From JANLQX01 sp031381685 (GTDB taxonomy: Bacteria > Actinomycetota > Acidimicrobiia > Acidimicrobiales > JANYDT01), in assembly GCA_031381685.1 (NCBI GenBank), contig JANMYF010000207.1, forward strand, positions 1 to 7,959: 7,959 nt of DNA, in the 5' to 3' direction. Positions 4,767 to 7,959 of the stretch are shown piece by piece (position 1 is the first letter of the stretch; each line of letters begins with the position of its first letter). The notes under the pieces were generated by a model. The model saw only the letters and a program-made list of their open reading frames with translations, had not been told where the DNA came from and did no database searches. The position numbers and the translations under genes were made by a program.

Positions 4767-6062
4767 GTGAATCACGCCGACGAGGTTGCTGTGGAACGAC
4801 CTCAGACCTCGGTGGATCACGCTGACGGGGCCGCTGTCGACGTCCCCATCGTTCGGCCTCGGAGCGCGCTGTCGATCCCGAACTTCCGGTTCCTGTGGGC
4901 CAACAACATCGCGTTCTTCCTCGTCGCCAACGCAGAACGGTTCGTCTACGGCTGGCTCGTGCTCGAGGGCCTCAACCGCGGCGAACGGGAGCAGGGCTTC
5001 ATCGTCTTCACGCTCGGCCTTCCGACCGTGCTGATCACCCTGCAAGCCGGTGTGTGGGCCGACCGCCTCGACCGGCGTCGACTCCTCATGACGACCCAGC
5101 TCGCCGGCGCGGCGATCATGGCGGTGACCGCGGTGTTCGTCGGCACCGGCCGGGCGACGTTCGGCTGGGTCATCGTGGCCTCGCTCATCGCCGGATCGGC
5201 GTCGGCGGTCGGTTCGCCGGTGCGATCCTCGATGATCTCCGCCATCGTCCCGAAGCAGCAGTTGTTCAGCGCCATCGCCATCAACGCGCTGGCCATGACG
5301 TCATCGATGATCCTCGGACCGGTGCTCGCCCGCGCCGTCGGTGGACAGTTCGGATTCGAGGGCGCGTTCTGGTTTCAGGCCGGCTTGATGATCGTCGGTG
5401 TCTTCTTCCTCCGCAAACTCCGCGTCCCTCCGCAGGCCGAACGAGGGCCGAAGCGGTCCGTGCGCAGCGAGACGCTCGAAGCTATTCGTCATGTGTGGCA
5501 CGACCGAAACCTCCGCACGCTGTTCGGCCTGTTGATCGTGGCCAGCGTCACCATCAACCCCGCGGTCATGGTCACCTCTCAAGTCCACGTGAAAGAAGCG
5601 CTCGGACGAGACGCTGGCGATTCCGCCCTCGTTCTCGCCTGCATGGGCGTCGGCATCGCCATCACCTCGTTGATCCTCATCCGCAAGGGTGACATGCCGA
5701 ACAAGGGGAAGCTGTTCCAGCGCGCGGTGATCGGGGGATCGACGATGACGTTCCTGATGGGCCGCTCCAACACGTTCACGATGATGCTGATCGTGTCGCT
5801 CCTCATGGGCCTGTGTGGCGGCTTTTACATCAACATGAACCAGGGACTCATCCAGTCGAGCACCCCGCAGGCACTGATGGGACGGGTGATGGGACTCTTC
5901 GTCCTCATCCAGGCCGGGTTCATGCCCATCGGCGCGATCGGCCTCGGCTTCGTCGCCCACAACTTCAGCTCCGGCATCGCCATCAGCGGCGCAGGAGCGG
6001 TCGCGTGGGTGATCTTCGTGACCGTCTACATCCGCAACGCGGAACTCCGCCGCCTCGGCTGA
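4767..6062 (+). CDS. MFS transporter (EntS-like exporter family)
   Basis: A 431-residue major facilitator superfamily permease of the kind that exports small molecules by proton antiport. The first membrane segment starts near LWANNIAFFLVANAERFVYGWLV. The MFS motif A, GVWADRLDRRR (about 95-105), lies between helices 2 and 3. Further hydrophobic stretches account for about 10-12 helices, with a charged central loop (QAERGPKRSVRSETLEAIRHVW). The C-terminal half has GFYINMNQGLIQSSTPQALMGRVMGLFVL, where the STP-x-x-xx-GR-V-M/F motif is typical of EntS/MFS_3-type exporters. The substrate is unknown. The start is uncertain: GTG 4767, GTG 4791 (preceded by GAGG) and GTG 4632 are all in frame; homology only requires the part from about RPRSALSIPNFR. 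It converges on the ABC operon. Confidence 0.9.
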   Translation: MNHADEVAVERPQTSVDHADGAAVDVPIVRPRSALSIPNFRFLWANNIAFFLVANAERFVYGWLVLEGLNRGEREQGFIVFTLGLPTVLITLQAGVWADRLDRRRLLMTTQLAGAAIMAVTAVFVGTGRATFGWVIVASLIAGSASAVGSPVRSSMISAIVPKQQLFSAIAINALAMTSSMILGPVLARAVGGQFGFEGAFWFQAGLMIVGVFFLRKLRVPPQAERGPKRSVRSETLEAIRHVWHDRNLRTLFGLLIVASVTINPAVMVTSQVHVKEALGRDAGDSALVLACMGVGIAITSLILIRKGDMPNKGKLFQRAVIGGSTMTFLMGRSNTFTMMLIVSLLMGLCGGFYINMNQGLIQSSTPQALMGRVMGLFVLIQAGFMPIGAIGLGFVAHNFSSGIAISGAGAVAWVIFVTVYIRNAELRRLG

Positions 6063-6080
6063 GGCTCACGGCAGCGGCCA

Positions 6081-6123
6081 GTTGTTGCGCTGAGTCGCTC
6101 CTGGAGCGACCGAACGCGACAAC
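6081..6123. terminator. Bidirectional terminator-like two-part hairpin
   Basis: The outer stem is GTTGTTGCG (6081-6089) with CGCGACAAC (6115-6123), one wobble pair. The inner stem is GTCGCTC (6094-6100) with GAGCGAC (6104-6110), closing a CTG loop. It lies between the stops of the convergent MFS (6062) and LivF-like (6135) genes, the expected place for a shared terminator. Confidence 0.65.
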
Positions 6124-6134
6124 TCCCGCAGCAC

Positions 6135-6845
6135 CTACACGTGCTCGACGCCGCCGAGGTAGCTGCTCTCCAGGAGGTGCCGGTTCTCGCGCAGATGCGC
6201 GGCCGTGCCTTCGAGGACCAGGTTGCCGTGGCTGAGCACGTAGGCCCGGTCGGCGACCTCCAGAGCAAGATGCACGTGCTGCTCGACGAGAAGGATCCCG
6301 GTGCCGCTCTTCGCCGCGATCGACCGCAGCACCGGCAGCAAGCGCTCGACGATGATCGGTGCCAGGCCGAGACTCATCTCGTCGACCATCAGCAGCTTCG
6401 GGCGGACCGTAAGCGCGCGGGCAACCGCGAGCATCTGCTGTTCGCCACCAGAGAGCAGTCCAGCGCGGCGATCCATCAGCGCTTCGAGGGCCGGGAAGTA
6501 CTCGAGTGCGTCGTTGAGTGCGGTCGACCCTCGCTTCGCCTTGAGACGCAGGTTCTCGCGGACGGTCAGCTGAAAGAACAGGCTCCGGTCCTCGGGCACG
6601 TGCGAAAGGCCCTCACGGGCCACGTGGTGCGGACGTCGGCCCTTGATCGACTTTCCGAGCACGGTGATGTCGCCCGACAGAAACGGAATCAATGCCGACG
6701 TTGTCAGCAGCGTCGTGGTTTTGCCGGCGCCATTCGGACCGAGGAGCGCGACCACCTCGCCTTCGTCCACATGAAGGTTGAGGTTGCGGACGACGGGAAC
6801 ACCGTTGTAACCGGTGGACATGTCGCTGATCGTGAGAAGACTCAT
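6135..6845 (-). CDS. livF: LivF-like branched-chain amino acid ABC transporter ATPase
   Basis: A 236-residue cytoplasmic ATPase of the branched-chain amino acid (HAAT) ABC transporter family; E. coli LivF is of the same length. It has Walker A GPNGAGKT (36-43), the LivF-type segment GLSHVPEDRSLFFQLTVRENL (79-99), signature LSGGEQQ (131-137), Walker B LLMVDE (151-156), and the switch region LLVEQHVHLALEVADRAYVL (185-204). The C-terminal SSYLGG is the usual LivF ending. I chose the ATG at 6845; the frame extends 17 residues upstream through sequence that belongs to the spacer. It is the last gene of a minus-strand operon after the LivG-like ATPase. The substrate could be branched-chain amino acids, amides, urea or short acids, since this family is broad and no binding protein is in view. 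Confidence 0.93.
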   Translation of the reverse strand: MSLLTISDMSTGYNGVPVVRNLNLHVDEGEVVALLGPNGAGKTTTLLTTSALIPFLSGDITVLGKSIKGRRPHHVAREGLSHVPEDRSLFFQLTVRENLRLKAKRGSTALNDALEYFPALEALMDRRAGLLSGGEQQMLAVARALTVRPKLLMVDEMSLGLAPIIVERLLPVLRSIAAKSGTGILLVEQHVHLALEVADRAYVLSHGNLVLEGTAAHLRENRHLLESSYLGGVEHV

Positions 6846-6913
6846 GACACGCCACCCGTGCTGTCGAGGGAAATGGTGTGGTGAGCGGCGAAGCACCGAG
6901 CGTCACTGCTCAT
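6842..6913 (-). CDS. Tiny ORF linking the livG-like and livF-like genes
   Basis: A 23-codon ORF (MSSDARCFAAHHTIS...) whose ATG overlaps the upstream stop as ATGA and whose stop overlaps the LivF ATG as ATGA, filling the 64-base spacer exactly. It could carry ribosomes from one gene to the next, or could be chance. No homology is recognised beyond a faint RC-AA similarity to the ORF at 7680-7766. Confidence 0.2.
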   Translation of the reverse strand: MSSDARCFAAHHTISLDSTGGVS

Positions 6914-7680
6914 GATGGATCACTCCCCAGCTCGTCACGGGCTGACTGACCGAGGTAGGCCTCGATCACCCGTGGATTCCGCTTGATCTCCGCCGGGGTG
7001 CCTTCGGCGATCTTGATCCCGAATTCGATGACGTAGATGAAGTCGCAGATCGTGAGCACCAGGCCCATGTCGTGGTCGACCAGGAAGACGCTCGTGCCTG
7101 AGTTGACGATGTTGCGGAGACTGGCACCGAGTTGCAAGCTCTCCTGCGTGTCGAGGCCGGCCGCCGGTTCGTCCATGCACAGAAGCTTGGGACGCGTCGC
7201 CAGCGCTCGCGCTGCGGACACGAGCTTGCGCTGACCCTGACTGATCTCGTTGGGCTTCTTCTTGGCAAGGTCACCGATCCCAAGAACGTCCATGGCGAGC
7301 TCGACATCCTTGCGCTCCCGATGTCGGCCCGGCACAACGATGTCGAGCAGGAAGTTCTTTCCCGTCTGCTTGTCGGCAGCCACGAACAGGTTCTCTTCCA
7401 CGGTCAGATCGTCGAAGAGTTCGAGCGACTGCCACGTTCGCCCAAGCCCCAGCCCGGCACGCTTGTGCACCGGCAGGTTGGTGATGTCGTGCCCGTCGAA
7501 CACGATTTTCCCCTTGGTGGGGACGAAGCCGGTGATGCCGTCGATGAAGGTCGTCTTGCCGGCGCCGTTCGGCCCGATCAACCCGACCAACGAACCTTCG
7601 GTCACGTCGAAGTCGACATCGTTGACGGCCCGCAGGCCGCCGAACGTGACCGACATCTTGTTGGTCTGCAGAAGGGTCAT
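6910..7680 (-). CDS. livG: LivG-like branched-chain amino acid ABC transporter ATPase
   Basis: A 256-residue ATPase partner of the LivF-like protein. Features are Walker A GPNGAGKT (36-43), the LivG hallmark GLGRTWQSLELFDDLTVEENL (78-98), signature ISQGQRK (146-152; often LSYGQQR in the family), Walker B LLCMDE (166-171), switch His203 in FLVDHDMGLVLTICDFIYV, and the family ending VIEAYLG (238-244). LivF and LivG form the heteromeric ATPase pair under the LivH/LivM permeases. The start ATG at 7680 overlaps the stop of a 28-codon ORF by one base (TGATG). The gene follows the permease on the same strand after a 165-base repeat-rich spacer. Confidence 0.93.
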   Translation of the reverse strand: MTLLQTNKMSVTFGGLRAVNDVDFDVTEGSLVGLIGPNGAGKTTFIDGITGFVPTKGKIVFDGHDITNLPVHKRAGLGLGRTWQSLELFDDLTVEENLFVAADKQTGKNFLLDIVVPGRHRERKDVELAMDVLGIGDLAKKKPNEISQGQRKLVSAARALATRPKLLCMDEPAAGLDTQESLQLGASLRNIVNSGTSVFLVDHDMGLVLTICDFIYVIEFGIKIAEGTPAEIKRNPRVIEAYLGQSARDELGSDPS

Positions 7681-7766
7681 CAGAACCAGCCCTCCGGGGC
7701 CGACAAACGTGTGCTGCGAGCAGCGAAGCGGAGCGGAGCAGCGCAGCGCAATCTGAACCGGCTCAT
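7680..7766 (-). CDS. Tiny ORF ending at the livG-like start
   Basis: A 28-codon Arg-rich ORF (MSRFRLRCAAPLRFAARSTRL...) whose TGA overlaps the livG-like ATG as TGATG. It is preceded by a 6-codon ORF (7766-7786, MTTRWS) overlapping it the same way. Its DNA is the period-5 AGCG-rich spacer, so the peptide may have no function of its own beyond possible translational coupling. Confidence 0.2.
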   Translation of the reverse strand: MSRFRLRCAAPLRFAARSTRLSAPEGWF

Positions 7767-7814
7767 CAGGACCACCGCGTCGTCATCTCACTGGCGTCGC
7801 GGGCAGCCGAGCGG

Positions 7815-7833
7815 AGCGCGGAAGCGCCGCGCT
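7815..7833 (-). other. Hairpin after the permease stop
   Basis: AGCGCGG (7815-7821) and CCGCGCT (7827-7833) form a perfect 7-bp stem with a 5-base loop, 12 bases after the permease stop. It may lower read-through into livG/livF or protect the 3' end of the permease message. There is no U-run. The spacer 7681-7845 also holds a purine-biased AGCG-type repeat at about 7716-7750. Confidence 0.35.
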
Positions 7834-7845
7834 GTGTGCCTGAAC

Positions 7846-7959
7846 TCATTTGGCGTCCACGGCAAGTCCGCTCGGGCTCGACAGAGTCGATGCGGTTCGC
7901 GCCTTCTTGAGCCGCTTTTCCGCCGCTTGGGCGCGGAACGCCCCGGCGATGCCCTCCGG
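7846..7959 (-). CDS. C-terminus of a LivM-like ABC permease (partial)
   Basis: The last 37 codons of a protein that continues beyond the window edge: PEGIAGAFRAQAAEKRLKKA...GLAVDAK then TGA. PEGIAG followed by a basic, helical tail is the usual ending of LivM-type permeases, and the position directly upstream of the LivG- and LivF-like genes on the same strand fits. The membrane part is outside the window, so a LivH/LivM fusion or another permease subunit is possible. Confidence 0.7.
   Translation of the reverse strand, partial: PEGIAGAFRAQAAEKRLKKARTASTLSSPSGLAVDAK

Noticed and set aside
3126..5045. Long minus-strand ORF of 639 codons
   Set aside because: It runs antisense to the DsbA-like gene, the repeats and the ends of two other genes. 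Long open antisense frames are common at this GC content.
5301..6884. Open frames antisense to the MFS and LivF-like genes
   Set aside because: They are His/Arg/Asp-rich shadows of well supported genes.
1..7959. tRNA or rRNA genes, including a tRNA-Sec
   Set aside because: I saw no cloverleaf or rRNA-like sequence on either strand, although I could not run a scanner.

Overview
This is a GC-rich chromosomal window that looks actinobacterial. Codons end mostly in G or C, GTG starts occur, and three genes have a TANNNT box exactly six bases before the start codon, the spacing expected of leaderless promoters. The protein types (LivG/LivF ABC ATPases, a monothiol DsbA-like protein, a nitroreductase, a VapBC pair, a MerB-like protein) fit an environmental actinomycete, possibly Acidimicrobiia. 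The lineage is an impression, not a result.

Left end (1-820): the most interesting gene is an organomercurial lyase (MerB)-like gene at 91-753. Its frame is interrupted by one in-frame TGA at 535-537. That TGA lies where the family has its second catalytic cysteine (Cys159 of plasmid MerB), and the other two catalytic residues, Cys and Asp in NCAWDAFG, are intact. The frame continues for 71 family-like codons. Right after the TGA the message can fold into a hairpin with a 7-bp upper stem and a GGUC loop 19 nt from the UGA, very like the bacterial selenocysteine insertion element of E. coli fdhF. I read it as one selenoprotein, a Sec-containing MerB homologue, and not as two ORFs or a pseudogene.

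821-2112 (minus strand): a VapB-like antitoxin and a VapC PIN toxin overlap by GTGA, followed by a nitroreductase-family flavoprotein. 2113-2316 is a divergent intergenic region with a perfect short palindrome.

2317-4511 (plus strand): a membrane fatty-acid hydroxylase/sterol-desaturase family enzyme whose Arg-rich C-terminus runs into a repeat array (3266-3600), then a DsbA-like thioredoxin-fold protein with a CxxA active site. The 323-base gap 3298-3620 is filled by three copies of a structured repeat and by period-5 GC-rich repeats.

4767-6062 (plus strand): an MFS exporter. It converges on a branched-chain amino-acid-type ABC operon across a strong two-part hairpin (6081-6123).

6135-7959 (minus strand): the operon reads LivM-like permease (C-terminus only), LivG-like ATPase, LivF-like ATPase. 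Spacers hold GC-rich repetitive sequence and tiny ORFs chained to the flanking genes by 1-4 base overlaps. The selenoprotein would need SelA, SelB, SelD and tRNA-Sec, none of which is in this window.
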